A stretch of 64,000 nt of DNA from Ryuthela nishihirai (taxonomy: Eukaryota > Arthropoda > Arachnida > Araneae > Heptathelidae): NCBI GenBank assembly GCA_038380435.1, contig JAWZYU010000024.1, positions 54,584,613 to 54,648,612 on the forward strand. Reading direction: 5' to 3'. The position numbers and the translations under genes are program-made. The notes beneath the pieces are model-generated. The model did not search any database and was not told the origin of the DNA. It saw nothing but the letters and a program-made list of their open reading frames with translations. The first letter of the stretch is position 1, and the number at the start of each line of letters is the position of its first letter. Of the stretch, positions 23,696 through 35,053 are shown piece by piece.

Positions 23696-23899
23696 TTTAT
23701 GAACAAATTAAATAAGAAACTGATAAAAAAAATGCAAAGTAATAATATCAGTACTTGCCCAACACTTGGGTATGATACTCTACTTTAACACTACACAGTA
23801 AGGTATGTATAAGTTTCGAATCAAAACAAAAACTATCCTTGCTATTACTTCTGATCATGTGTTCTGAAAAATAGCTATTTTACCTTTTGTGTAGTTAAG

Positions 23900-24041
23900 T
23901 CTTCTTGGCTACTGATTGGTCCAGGTAAGGCATGGATGTTTGAGTTGTTTGTCTGCTCAGTCTCGCCTTCCTCACAGATCTTATCTTTGGCAACAGGCTC
24001 CTGTCAGACCTCTGTGGCAAGCAGCTGCTTAAGGGGGTATG
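23900..24041 (+). mobile_element. SINE-B fragment
   Basis: It contains GGTAAGGCATGGATGTTTG, CTCCTGTCAGACCTCTGTGG and CAAGCAGCTGCTTAAG, matching the other SINE-B copies. The first part of the tRNA-like head is deleted. Confidence 0.8.
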
Positions 24042-24699
24042 TTTTGTTATAAGATATAGCCAGTAAATAATAAAATTAATTTAGAAACATTGTAAGTTTT
24101 AAATGGCAAAATATACCACAATAGGAAAAAAATAGCATACAGCTGCACTTCCATTATAGTGACTCAGAACCTCCAATAAAAGCAATGTAACTTGCATATT
24201 TTTATTGCTTAATCAAAAACATACACAGAAAAATCTAATGTAAACAAGTTGATTGACTCAAGCTGACAATTATTTATAGCTCACTCCTGCACTAGTCAGG
24301 ACATCAGCTACATAATTTTATGTTATCAGGAATAGCATAATGTGCACTCTGTTGATGGCAAAGGTTTATTGCTTTCTGATGCATCAAGTTGAGTAATAAA
24401 TCGAAAAAATTCACATTATTTAGAATTTCTGAAATGTCTGTTTTTAATATATATGTTCAAAATTTTGCATTTTTAGAAAATTGAAAATTCTCATTGTTGT
24501 ATTAACTATTCTATTTTGCATTCATGGCCATATATGTAGGCTTCATGATTTTCATGGTAGCATCAGATATTAATGAGTGCAATTGGCAAATCATGCATAC
24601 ATCATAACATACTACAACTCAAGATGTCTAAAAACAAAAGGAAAATAAATTTTTTAAAAAATTTCTATTTCCAATAAGAGGCCTTAAAAAGTGGAAAAT

Positions 24700-24857
24700 G
24701 AACCTAAAGCATATCAATGGTGCAATCAGTCATGTGTTCATATTCACTTCAAAGGAAGATAGTGTGTTGTCAATCTTGTATAGGTAAGTCAGCACCCTAT
24801 TTTCCTTTGAAGTGAATATGAACTCGATAAACTGATTGCACCATTAATAGGCTTTAG
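24700..24857. repeat. Inverted repeat / MITE-like hairpin
   Basis: Two arms of about 58 bases (24,700-24,757 and 24,799-24,857) are near-perfect reverse complements. They start AACCTAAAGC and include GGTGCAATCAGT and TTCATATTCACTTC. The spacer is about 41 bases. It looks like a small foldback element. Confidence 0.85.
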
Positions 24858-24894
24858 GTGGTATTTTTAATTTATTTTTTTTTTTGTCACTAAA

Positions 24895-25600
24895 AGGACC
24901 TACCTTCAAAAACTTCCATTTGATATATGACGCATAAACATTGACTACAATTTACCTCCCTTTTGGATTCATGTTTGAGGTAGCCCATGATATTGGAGAC
25001 ATCACAAGCTTTCATTTGAGACACGACTCGTTAAAGCCTACCCCCACAAAAAATCTTCCCTCCCCTCCCCCCCCCTTTAAAGAAAGGGATATTAGGTGGG
25101 AATAAATAGTTTACGTCATTATATGAGCTTTCATTTGACACTTAAATCATAACTATAAGCTCTTGCATTTTAAAGATATAGGAGAACGACTTTCACATTT
25201 CACACTTTTAGGGGGGAAGAAAGCATGGGGGGGGGCAAATTTTTAATAGCCTATGACATTCCCCACATTAGAAGCTTTTATTTGATGTATAGCTGATAAC
25301 TTTTGGCATTCGCATTCTACAGATATAAGACACGAATATTTTCCATAGTTCCCCTTTTTAAGGGGGAAGAAAACATGGGGAGTCAATTTTTTATAGCTTA
25401 TGTAACTCCCCATAACACAAGCTTTCATTTGACGCATAACTTGTTAAATTGTGCACTCACGTTCAGGAGATGTAGGGAACAATCGTTTACATATTTTTCA
25501 ATTTTTTTGAGGGGAAAAAGCATGGGGGGTTTAATTTTTTATATCCTATGACATTCCTTACATTAGAAGTTTTCACTTTACATATAAATTTAAGTTTCTC
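24895..25600. repeat. Diverged tandem repeat, about 140-bp unit
   Basis: Four to five imperfect units each contain a block like AAGCTTTCATTTGA followed by a short tail. Next come a GATATAGG-like block, a G/A-rich GGGGGAAGAAAGCATGGGG, and TTTTTATAGCCTATGACATT. Copies of the first block lie near 25,010, 25,128, 25,272, 25,418 and 25,566. The long frames on both strands (25,243-25,846) come from this repetition. Confidence 0.75.
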
Positions 25601-25859
25601 CATCACCTTGGAAAGATGTGATGGAACAACTGTTTTGACAAATCCACAAACCAATAAGCTGACAAACATACAAATGTCAAGTGAAAAGCAATAGGAAGAT
25701 AGGTTAAAACAGAAACTTATTATTGAAAAGACATTATGGTAAACGTGAATAATGCATATTGCCTCTGACACATATGAGAATCTTGTTTTGAAACAGAAGT
25801 TTTGCCTTTGCAGCTTAACAGAGAAAGAAGTACTTCCCTCTTTCACTCCTTAACAGTTT

Positions 25860-27000
25860 TAATTTGAGCCAGCGGATGATGAGAAAAATGTAAATAATAT
25901 ATATTATTAGTAATTGCCTTAACTGGCATAGTGGTTAGGCAGCTAGCGACTGTTCCAGCAAGGCAAACTTTGTGTATTGTGTTAGCTCTAACTGAGGCAG
26001 TGGTCAGCAGTGACTTAGATCTTAGTAGGGCATGTCCTTGAATGAGAAGGCCTGTAAAAGCTAGGAGTAGCTTCTAGGATTCTTCTCTGTCCTATATGTC
26101 ACAAATCAAAAAAAAAAAATCAATCAAAAAATTATACACATAAAAAGGTTCTTTTAATTCTTAAATTTAATTTTCAAAATATTTAATTTTTTTATTCAAT
26201 TTAAAATATTTATTGATATTGATGTTAAAAAGTCAACAGGTAATAAATACTGTGATTGTCATGTATGTTTAAAAAAAAAATTGTTTTCCCATCTCCCTAA
26301 GTCTAAGGCACCAACTCATTGTTGGCAGTGAAAATTCCATGACCTTCACATTTCACCACCAAAATCTCAATTTCTAGCATAAATACATCATTTGCAATAT
26401 TTGTTTGAAATTTTGGAATTTTCAACGTTTTCTGCTAGAGGCAACTAATAATTTTTTTTTTTTTCTTTTTTTTTTCCAACCTTTTCTGCTAGAGGGCGTA
26501 ATTATATCTTTAGAGAGATTCGGAAAGTGCATATCATAATATTTCATCAATAGCTATCCACCACAAAAAACAAAAATAATTTTTAATATATCTCTGTAAG
26601 CAAAAAAGTTCAATGTCTACACAGATGGACAGAGAGACAGACAGACAACAAAGCGAAACTATTGTCTCATTTTCTTTTTAAATGAGATAATAATGCATGG
26701 AAAATGTTGAATTATTTAATATTACTAAATACAAATGGAGTAAAGTGATGCTTAAGATTTTTATTAGAATAATTTGTAACAACTCAATGTATTACATGTA
26801 AAACAAAAAATTCACAGAAGCCACACATCAAGTGGCTTTGTCCAGGATCTTTTCATGCTGGGAAGTTTAATACACATTTTGCATTGATCGAAACTATCAC
26901 TATAGTTGAAACAGTAAAAGCTATGTCTCAAAAGCTATTATTTGAAAGTTTAATTACAATTACAGCTCTAGTTCTTATAAATTAAATCGTACACAATTTT
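25860..27000. other. PHKA intron, no clear feature
   Basis: AT-rich intron DNA with a poly(T) tract near 26,450 and the direct pair CTGCTAGAGG (26,433 and 26,490). No family is recognised. Confidence 0.45.
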
Positions 27001-27011
27001 TGGCTGTATTT

Positions 27012-27920
27012 ACAATTAAAAAGTATATTCTTGAGAGGAGCTATAACTGCTCTTTAGTGAATATAGCTAAATTGCCTCATAGTGCAATTTGCATATTACA
27101 TCTCAGATTACTCAAGTACCTGGTACAAATATCTTTATCTTATCAAAGGTTGCCAAGTATGAAAATAGAGTAATTACCAGTCCTTGAGGTTGTACCTTGC
27201 TGCTGCAGATGACAGTTGTAAGTTAGGTTGTAAGTCCCTTTTTTCACTCTTCCAGCATTTTCATAGTTAAGTTGACAATGTTGTTCACATCACTACAGTT
27301 ACCAGTCCTGGTTTCTTTAGGAAATTGATGATGTCATTGGTTTTCTGTCAATTTTACAGATGTCCTTGAATATCATGCACTGACTGCCACTAGCTATCAG
27401 ATTTTCCTGATGTTAGGTTTGTGGACTGTTGCACAAAGTGAGCTAGTTGATTTATTAAGTTCTTCCTCAAGAATTCTTTTAAAAACATCAATCATCATTT
27501 AAAACAACACCTCAAGGACTGGTAATTACTCTATTTTCACACTTGGCAACCTTTGATAAGATAAAGATATTTGTACCAGGTACATGAGTAATCTCAGATG
27601 TAATATACAAATTGCACTATGAGGCAATTTAGCTATATTCAGTAAAGAGCAGTTTTAGCTCCTCTCAAGAATATACTTTTTAATTGTAAATACACCTATC
27701 CCTCGATTTACACGGTACTCAGTTCACACAATTTTGGCTTTGCATGGTCAAAAAATGCAACCAGTTTCGATTTATACGGTACTGACTGAGACGTACATAG
27801 AAAGGAAATCTCAGTCAGTACCGTGTAAATCGAAATGGTTGCATTTTTTGACCGTGCAAAGCCAAAATTGTGTGAACTGAGTACTGTGTAAATCGAGGGA
27901 TAGGTGTATAGCCAAAAATC
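27012..27920. repeat. Large inverted repeat, right arm split by a MITE
   Basis: The left arm at about 27,012-27,192 is the reverse complement of the right arm at about 27,509-27,692 plus 27,909-27,920, with a spacer of about 315 bases. Shared blocks include AAGTATATTCTTGAGAGGAG and ACCTGGTACAAATATC. The spacer shows no coding sense. It could be a foldback transposon. Confidence 0.85.
27693..27906. mobile_element. Palindromic MITE (pogo/mariner type) at a TA site
   Basis: A 214-bp, almost perfectly palindromic element. One half starts CACCTATCCCTCGATTTACA and the other ends with its complement. It is flanked by TA on both sides. The CCTCGATTTACA start is reminiscent of pogo/Tigger ends; that link is inference. 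The minus-strand frame at 27,708-28,013 is generated by the palindrome. Confidence 0.9.
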
Positions 27921-28101
27921 ATGTATGAATAAATTTATATTTGAAAGTATTTTTGCAAATGAAGTGTGCAGGATTTTCTTAAATAATGAATAGGTCATAG
28001 TAGAGAAATCCATTAACTATATTAATAGAAAAAAGTCTGTTAATTAATTATATGCTGTAGCAATTAAAAAAATTAATTAAATTTTTCATTGTTTATCCTA
28101 G

Positions 28102-28305
28102 ATGACACCAGGGGAACTTAAATTTGCATTAGCTGTAGAAACAGTATTAAATAGCATTCCTCAGCCAGAGTACCGTCAACTAATGGTTGAAGCCTTGATG
28201 GTCCTTACTTTACTTGTGGAACATGATTCAGTTCCATCTCTTGGAGGGATTATAAATGTAGAACATTTAGTGCATAAAGCCAATCATATCTTTTTGGAAG
28301 ATCAG
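28102..28305 (+). CDS. PHKA: PHKA exon with MTPGELKF and QPEYRQL motifs
   Basis: The 68-codon exon opens directly after a CCTAG acceptor with [17 protein letters not shown]. It continues through [18 protein letters not shown] and [18 protein letters not shown] to a GTTGGT donor, phase 0. The leading ATG is internal, not a start. The helical repeat-like text and the [10 protein letters not shown] segment are the best evidence for an arthropod-type alpha chain. The downstream reading frame in intron sequence (to about 28,374) is read-through. Confidence 0.95.
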
Positions 28306-28386
28306 GTTGGTCTCCTTTTGTATTTTAGAAATATTTATGGATTACTCTTATACTTTGTAAATGTCATCATATGATAATTATTGTAC

Positions 28387-28565
28387 CATCCGTCCCAGTG
28401 GCTGAATGGTTATGTGCTTGGCTACTGATCAAAGGGATTTGGGTTCAAGCCCAAGACATGGATGTTTGTGTTGTCTTTCTGCCGAGATTTTGACTTCCTC
28501 ACAGATTTTCTCTATGGTGTATTAGACTGATAGACTACTGTCACTACTTTGTGGCAACATATTCA
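28387..28565 (+). mobile_element. SINE-B copy
   Basis: The head reads CCAGTGGCTGAATGGTTATG, then TTGGCTACTGATC and a B-box-like GGGTTCAAGCCC. It continues with the CATGGATGTTTGTG body. It lies just 3' of a kinase exon. Confidence 0.8.
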
Positions 28566-28707
28566 GTACACAATTAAACAGAATTTCTTGCCCAGAAATT
28601 AATTAAAGTAACAGAGTTCTCTGTCATTGAGCAATAAAATTTTTAAATTTATCCTTCAGACTATTTGCACATCAAAAGTTTTCAGAAACAAATGTTAATT
28701 ATTTTAT

Positions 28708-28765
28708 CATTCATCCCAATGGCTGAGTGGTTATCTTGGCTACTGATCAAGTCGTCAGAAGCTTT
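28708..28765 (+). mobile_element. SINE-B head fragment
   Basis: Only the tRNA-like 5' end is present: CCCAATGGCTGAGTGGTTAT followed by TTGGCTACTGATCAAG. The rest is lost. Confidence 0.65.
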
Positions 28766-28959
28766 TCAGAGCAAGGACAGCACCCCGTCTTCAGTGAAGT
28801 GATCCTATGTGGTGATGTCAGGGCTGTTAAAAGCTTCTTTTTTTTCACATACTGTGAAGAACGATTCCAGTGTCTTCGTTTCAGGTGGGGATGGGCAAGG
28901 TCATTATTTCAATAGCCTTGCAGATGATGGTTCTGTAGTAAGTGGATGCACATGCTAGC

Positions 28960-30350
28960 AGTGTTCCTTCATAAAAGTCCCAGAGGCAATCCCTATTTGC
29001 CTGTTAATCTCATGCTGCACATCACCAGTATCTGTTACATAACTCCCAAGATAATTAAACTGAGACTCTTGCTCAAGGACACAACCATTCGAGTAACTGG
29101 AGCACCAACTGCCTGACCAATTTTCATCACTTTAGTTTTATCTCTGTTTATCACCAAACCTACTCTACTACCAGTCTCATCAACAGCTCGAATGAAATAG
29201 TTCATCTCATCAACATCATTTGCCAAAAAGAGCTAAATCATCAGAATTATCTAAATAAAAAATTTTCAGATCTTTAGACCATTTAAGTGCAAAATCTTTC
29301 CCTTACAGTGAATTTCACATAACATAAATCAGTAACCAAACTAAAGAGAAAAGGAGACAAAAAATGCACCTTGTTGAATACCAGAAGCAATGCTAAGCCA
29401 ATTGCTACAATCCTTACCAACTCTCACACACTATTCAGTGTTATTATAGAGAGCTTTCATTGTGTTAACTACCTTGTCTGGTATGCTATATGATCTCACA
29501 ATCAATTAAAAATTATAACGATCAACAGAGTCAAAAGCCTTTTTGAAATCGACAAAGCTAATAACCACAGGTCTCTGAAACTAAACATTTCTGGAGAATC
29601 TGCCTAAGTGATCTGATCTACATATCCCCTACCATTTCTGAATCCACACTGCTCATCATGCAATTGTCCATCAGCCAGATTCTTAACTCTATTAAGCACA
29701 ATCATGCAAAAATTTTTTATCAGAAACAGAGTGCAGGCTTATACCCCTATAATTATCACAAGAACTGTGATCACCTTTTTTTTAAAATGGGGATAGTTAT
29801 AGCTCTGGTTTAATCCTTAGGAGTAATGCCTTTATCATAAAAGATATTCAAAATTTCAGTCATCCATGTGATAACTGAAACATTTCCAGCTCTGAGCATT
29901 TCAGAAGTAATATCATCTACCCCCTGAGGATTTATGTAGTTTAAGTTTAGAAATAGCCTAATTAACTTCAGACTGTGTTATAGGGTCAACATTAAAGCCA
30001 GTAATGCATCTATCCTCATTGCTGCTCAGTCCACCTAGCCATGACAGAATCGTTACCTTCAATAACTTACCTTGTGTATCCTTCAATCCATGTATATCTG
30101 TCCGTTTTTTACCACACAAAACATTAACTATCTGGTACAGCTCTCTGCTCGTATTCTGTCTAGCTACTTCCTTGGCTTTGATAGCCAAGCCATCAAGCCA
30201 AAGATTCTTATCAGCTGCTAACTGATCCTTTACATGTTTATTAAGCTCTTTGTAATGCTTTCTATTAGGAATAGTAGGATATTGATTAAGGACATTGTTG
30301 CAGTTCTTTCTTTCCAAAATAAGCTCGAGTGTCTTATCACTCAAATATCA
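28960..30350 (-). mobile_element. RTE-like LINE fragment
   Basis: Reversed, it spans the linker upstream of the RT (KNLWLDGLAIKAKEVARQN, ELYQIVNVLCGKKRTDIHG) through the RT to GDVQHEINRQIG-like sequence near 29,000. The open pieces at 29,958-30,344 and 29,035-29,226 are its relics. Indels and stops abound. Confidence 0.9.
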
Positions 30351-30513
30351 TCACTAATCACTGTTGAGAGCAAATCTCAATTGATTCATGAAGAACATGG
30401 ACTATCTGCTCTTGGGTACAGTTGACATGATGTCTGCATAGTTTAGATGGCCCCTCCTATATCACAGATCAGGGACACACACTCACACACACCATTGGTC
30501 ACCTAGCATACAG

Positions 30514-30961
30514 GGGCGGGAGTGGCTCAGTCAGTAGCGCGCCAGGCTCGTAATCTGTAGTTCCCAGGTTCGAGTCCCAGCTGGGACTCGAACTTCTTTC
30601 AACGCTTCTTTCAACGAACTTCGACTCAACGCTGACCCAGCTGGGTCAGCGTTGAGATTTATCTCCGCAAAAATTCCCCGCCCTGCCCACGGTCAGTAGG
30701 GGACACCGATGGGCTTGGAAATGGCCACCGTCTGTCGGATGGGACGTTAAGCCATGGCCCCGTGTGCAGGAGAGCCATACCCTGTGCATGTTAAGGAACA
30801 CGCTGGATGGCCTTGACGGGAGGCTACCATATGTCTCCCAACAGCTGTTCCAGTGGGTCCCCTCCCCCAACCTTCCCTGAGCCTTCGGGGTCCATGTGAC
30901 CTGGCCATTTAGCCCATGGTGTGCAAAAAAAGTGTCGCTCAGAGGTAAAACAACCCAACCG
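30514..30961 (+). mobile_element. SINE-A with internal inverted duplication
   Basis: A full SINE-A flanked by AGCATACAG (30,505-30,513 and 30,962-30,970). About 60 extra bases at 30,585-30,645 hold an inverted copy of the GACCCAGCTGGGACTCGAAC junction and a short duplicated CTTCTTTCAACG. The copy is therefore longer (about 448 bp) than the usual 390 bp. Confidence 0.9.
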
Positions 30962-30984
30962 AGCATACAGGCAAACCTCATGAA

Positions 30985-31135
30985 GTCTTTTGCATAATAA
31001 ATATTGCCATTCCATTCGCTAGTTTGAGATCTGATCACAGTTAATGTGGTGTTGATATCCTGGCCTTTTGTGCACATAACATCAAAAGGATGTCCTCTCT
31101 TTGGATTGTTGTCCATTTACATCCACTACTGAATT
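30985..31135 (-). mobile_element. Coding-like fragment next to R1, probably transposon
   Basis: The minus-strand frame begins MDNNPKRGHPFDVMCTKG and continues INTTLTVIRSQTSEWNG before running into the SINE. It looks like eroded protein sequence, but no family is recognised. Because a Tc1 helix-turn-helix piece lies just beyond the R1 pair, both may belong to one transposon split by R1. Confidence 0.4.
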
Positions 31136-31144
31136 GTCTGGATG

Positions 31145-32250
31145 TGCTCGGAGTGGGACCTCCTTGACGAGGGGGGGGGGGGGGCTTACTGTGCCTCTGA
31201 GAAGTTGGGCTCAGATCGCTGGCGCTCTGGTATTAAAGTCCGGTGGCCCCTCGGTGGAGGGGGCCTGTTGAGGGCTGGTGGACTACCTGGACTGCTGTGT
31301 CCAGGGAGCTTGTTGACTTGTCCCCCAGCGAAGCTGGGGGGTCACAGCCTTGGTTGAGGAGCCGTTCAGATGGCCGGGATGGGTGTAGCTGACCCTGTCC
31401 TTCTGTCTTTCAGGCCTATTAGGGGGTCCTGCGGACTGAGTTGTACACCTCTTTGTGCACTCGTCTGTGGGCTTGCTGATGCGGTCCCTGTGATATTGAG
31501 GTGGACGGAGGTCCGGGGCGCCTCAGCCTGTTTGCAATGGAGAGGTAGAAGTTGGAGGCTCGCGGCCTGGAGTTGTCCACCATGGCTAGCGGACTTATCG
31601 ATGGAACAGCCAAACTAAGAGTCCCACATGAATGAGATTTGGACTCATGGCCTTTGCTGTGAAGGAACTTGGTTCCTTTGTGAAGTAGTGTCCGGGCGCT
31701 GCAGTCGGCTCCAGCAATGGGTAGGCTGCAAGACGCCGATAAGGCCAAGGGCTGTGGTGCCCAGCTCTATGGAGAGGACGAAGTTGGGGGTCGTGCCGAG
31801 AGGTTTGGAGTCCCTCGAGGTGTCACCTCCTGATGGAAGTACCTTGGGCCTCTGCAGCTGAGGACCCTAAAAGTTAGGACTTCCTTTTTATTCTTCTGGC
31901 TCAAAATTCAAAAGACAAGATCTTTTTATTTATATATTGGCAAGTTTCTGGACTAAATTCAGTGAGTGTTGGGCATATATTAGGCAGCACTCAAAATTTA
32001 AAAGATCCCACTCTCACTGCACCTCAATGATTATATCTTCGAGCAGGCATATATAACAAGCAGTGCTACTCTCTTCACACACAGGTCTTCTCTCGCTGTA
32101 GGCAGGATAATGTAAGGCAAGCTTAAATGACAGGAGCTTTCTAGTTCATAGTGGTTTCAGTGACATCTCCCTTATGGTGATATACAGCCTTGAGTTGTGG
32201 TGCACCGGGAATGTCACGTATTCAATTCGTTGTCCTTCTTGGAACCCCCC
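31145..32250 (+). repeat. Repeat R1, unit 1 of a tandem pair
   Basis: It starts GAGTGGGACCTCCTTGACGA followed by a long G run. The GC-rich portion includes AGCGAAGCTGGGGG and AGGTAGAAGTTGGAGGCTCG. The AT-rich portion (from about 31,870) includes CACTCTCACTGCACCTCAAT. It ends GGTGCACCGGGAATGTCACG and TTCGTTGTCC. About 1.1 kb. The frames at 31,142-31,861 are not conserved between copies. Confidence 0.85.
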
Positions 32251-33440
32251 CCCCCCCCAGAGTGAGACCTCCTTGACGAGGGGGGGGGGGCTTACGGTGC
32301 CTCTGAGAAATTCGGTTCAGATCGCTGGCACTCTGGAGTTCTTGAAGTCTGGTGGCCCCCAGTGGAGGGGGCCTATTGAGGGCTGGCGGACTGGTTTGGA
32401 GTGGGCTAGTCCTGTCAGCTTATTGACTTGTCCCCAGCGAAGCTGGGGGTTGCAGCCGAGATTGAGGGGGCATTCTTAGGGCCTCGGACAGGGCTTGGGG
32501 AACCCTGTCTTCTGTAGGCTCACTGGGGTGTACTGCGGATTGAGCTGTGCACCTCTTCGCACACTTGTCCATGGGCTCTTCGGTGCGGTCTCGGTGATAT
32601 CGAGATGGACAGAGGTTCTCTGGGGGGCTTCGGCCCAGTTCACAATGAGGAGGTAGAAGTTGGAGGCTCGTGGCTTAGGTTGGCCACCGGGCTTATCGAT
32701 GGAACAGCCAAACTAAGAGTCCCACAGAATGAGATTTGGACTCTATAGCTTTTGCAGTGGAGGAACTTGGGTTCCTCTGTGAAGTGGGGTCCGGGTGCTG
32801 CAGTGATGCTAGCCCCGGTAGGCTAATGGCTTTGTTGGGGTCGTGGGAGGGATGCTGACTGGATTTGGAAGAGGTTCGGTCAAGCGCTCCCTGAAGCGGC
32901 CTTGGCCTGGTCACGGCCGAGACGGTGAGCGGGCTGTGGTTGCCCGGCTTGATGGAGAGGACGAAGTTGAAGGTCATGCTGAAAGGCTTGGTCACCCGAT
33001 TAGGTGTGGCCTATCAATGGAAGTACCTAGGAGCCTCTGCTGCAGAGGACTCTAAAAGTTAGGACTTCTTTTTTATTTTCTGGCTCAAAATTCAAAAGAC
33101 AAGATCTTTTATTTTATATGTTGGCAAGTTTCTGGACAAAATTCAGTGAGTGTTGGGCATATTCCTAGGCAGCACTCAAAATTTCAAAAGATCCCACTCT
33201 CACTGCACCTCAATGATTATATCTTCAGGCATGCTATAAAATCCCAAGCTGTGCTTTTCTCTTCACATAAGGTCTTCTCCCGCTGTAGGCAGGTACAATG
33301 TAAGGCAAGCTTAAAGGACAGGAACCTTTTTAGTTTATAGTGGTTTCAGTGACAACTCCCTTATGGTGATATGCAGTCACTGTACTGCGGTGCATCGGGA
33401 TTGTCATGATTTATATTCGTTGTCCTTCTTGGAATCTTTT
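32251..33440 (+). repeat. Repeat R1, unit 2 of a tandem pair
   Basis: It follows unit 1 head to tail across a C run and restarts with AGAGTGAGACCTCCTTGACG. Blocks occur in the same order as unit 1 and the 57.5-kb unit. It contains an extra stretch (32,840-32,960) also found at 58,090-58,210 but shorter in unit 1. It ends TTCGTTGTCCTTCTTGG at the edge of a Tc1 relic. Confidence 0.85.
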
Positions 33441-33690
33441 CCAAAGTCTGTGCACCACTGAATTCCTCACATTAAGCCATCTGGCAACATCTACTGGACT
33501 TCGGCCTGTGTCTTGCTGACCTATAGCTTGCACTACCCTTTTTGTGATAAATAATGTCTGGTAGACACATCCATTAAATCTGCTATCTGGAAAACTCCAC
33601 CTTGCACTTCACAGGAGAACTGTAGTATAGCTTTGAAAACCTGCTTTTAACAATTGGAACATTACATATACCTCTACTACCACAATTCAT
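33440..33690 (-). mobile_element. Tc1-like transposase N-terminal relic
   Basis: On the minus strand, pieces resemble IGQQDTGRSPVDVARWLN and VRNSVVHRLWKRFQEG. This is the typical first helix-turn-helix of Tc1-type transposases (VARxLNVSxSVVxRLWxRF). The frame is broken upstream. Confidence 0.7.
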
Positions 33691-33699
33691 TTTCGTACC

Positions 33700-35053
33700 A
33701 TACCTCAATCCTACATTGTATTTTATGTACTGTACCTGACTTTAATGGCATTTCTGTCATCTAACTTGTAGAATATCATGATTTCTTCATATGTACCTAA
33801 ATTTATGGAGACTAGTGTATTAATAATCATTGATGACTTTTGGTTTTTAATTATCAGTGATTAAGTTAAATTCCTTTAATATCAAAAGGCATGAATGCTT
33901 TCTGCAATGCAGAAATGTAAACATATTTAATCTCCTTATGATAAAAAATTTAATCATAATTAGTTCTTGGGTGCTGTAAAGTGATTGTCTTATCGCTTTT
34001 CTCTGATCCTTTCAATAAGAAGGCCTGGTTTGGTTTCATCCATAATGGATTGATACTCAAGGATTACATGTTAGCTCTCAGCAGACACATAACCCAACTC
34101 CACGGCATACTTTTTGATGTTATAGAATTTAGCTTTATTGCAAATAATTAGTAATTAACAATCAATTAATGGGCATAATTCACTGATTAATAATCGATTA
34201 ATACAAAAGTACAGAAGGAATAGAAAGAAAGGCCGATTTCCATGGTTGTTTGAGAAAGTTCTTGTGTGCGAGTCTCAGCATATGGTACAGAAGGCAGTGG
34301 CTTGTGGCATATGTACTATTCGATATTGAAATTTAACTTTTGCTACTAATTAGTAACCAATAATCAATATGTATTCTTAATAATTAATTGATAATCAATA
34401 TAGTGACTTATCAATTTGCATAAGTGCTTTAAATTTCTTCAGATTTACATTCTTACAATGCCTAATTTTTGTGGTTTAATGTTGGGAGCTCTGCATTTAT
34501 CATCCATATTCCTCGTGCTGTGTAAATGCTCATCATTACATACCATTCCTAAGCCAGTGGATTTACAGTTCCTAAGAAATACCCCTTTTCTAGCAGAATA
34601 ATAGTAAGAATTTATTAATTAAGAACTTCCTACAAAATGCAGTATCCTTTCATGACCTACAAGATCATCAAACATTTTTATTCATTGAAAATATTTTGAG
34701 AACTCAGTGCAAGGCTACTCAAAAGGAATGATTCACCTATAATCTACAAGATCTTGAAGCATGGACAGATATTTCATGTGACAGTTGACCACCTCATTGA
34801 TGGTATACCATGCTTTAGAAATGTTTTATAATTGCAAAAGAATTTTATACTACTTGCTGAATAAAGATTAGTGCAGTTAATATTTTTGTCCTCTTTTGTC
34901 ACTTGTTTATTGGTAAATTCATAATGAATGCAAAATTCATTTGTAGTTAGGGACATTGCAATTTCATCTACAGTTTACATTCAAAATATATAATTATAAA
35001 AATATTATAGTTAAGAGTAATAATTCTAAAACATCTTGTTTTCTGTTGAATAG
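33700..35053. other. PHKA last intron, no clear feature
   Basis: AT-rich sequence with AATTAGTAAT/TAATCAATTAA-type repeats around 34,140-34,400. No gene is seen before the terminal exon acceptor. Confidence 0.5.

Noticed and set aside
24895..25600. CRISPR-like array
   Set aside because: Units are long, diverged and contiguous, with no constant repeat and unique spacer pattern; the genome is eukaryotic.
31145..33440. Hammerhead ribozyme (retrozyme) in R1
   Set aside because: I looked for the CTGATGA...GAAA core on both strands; only near misses such as CTGATGCG and CTGATGG appear, so there is no support by eye.
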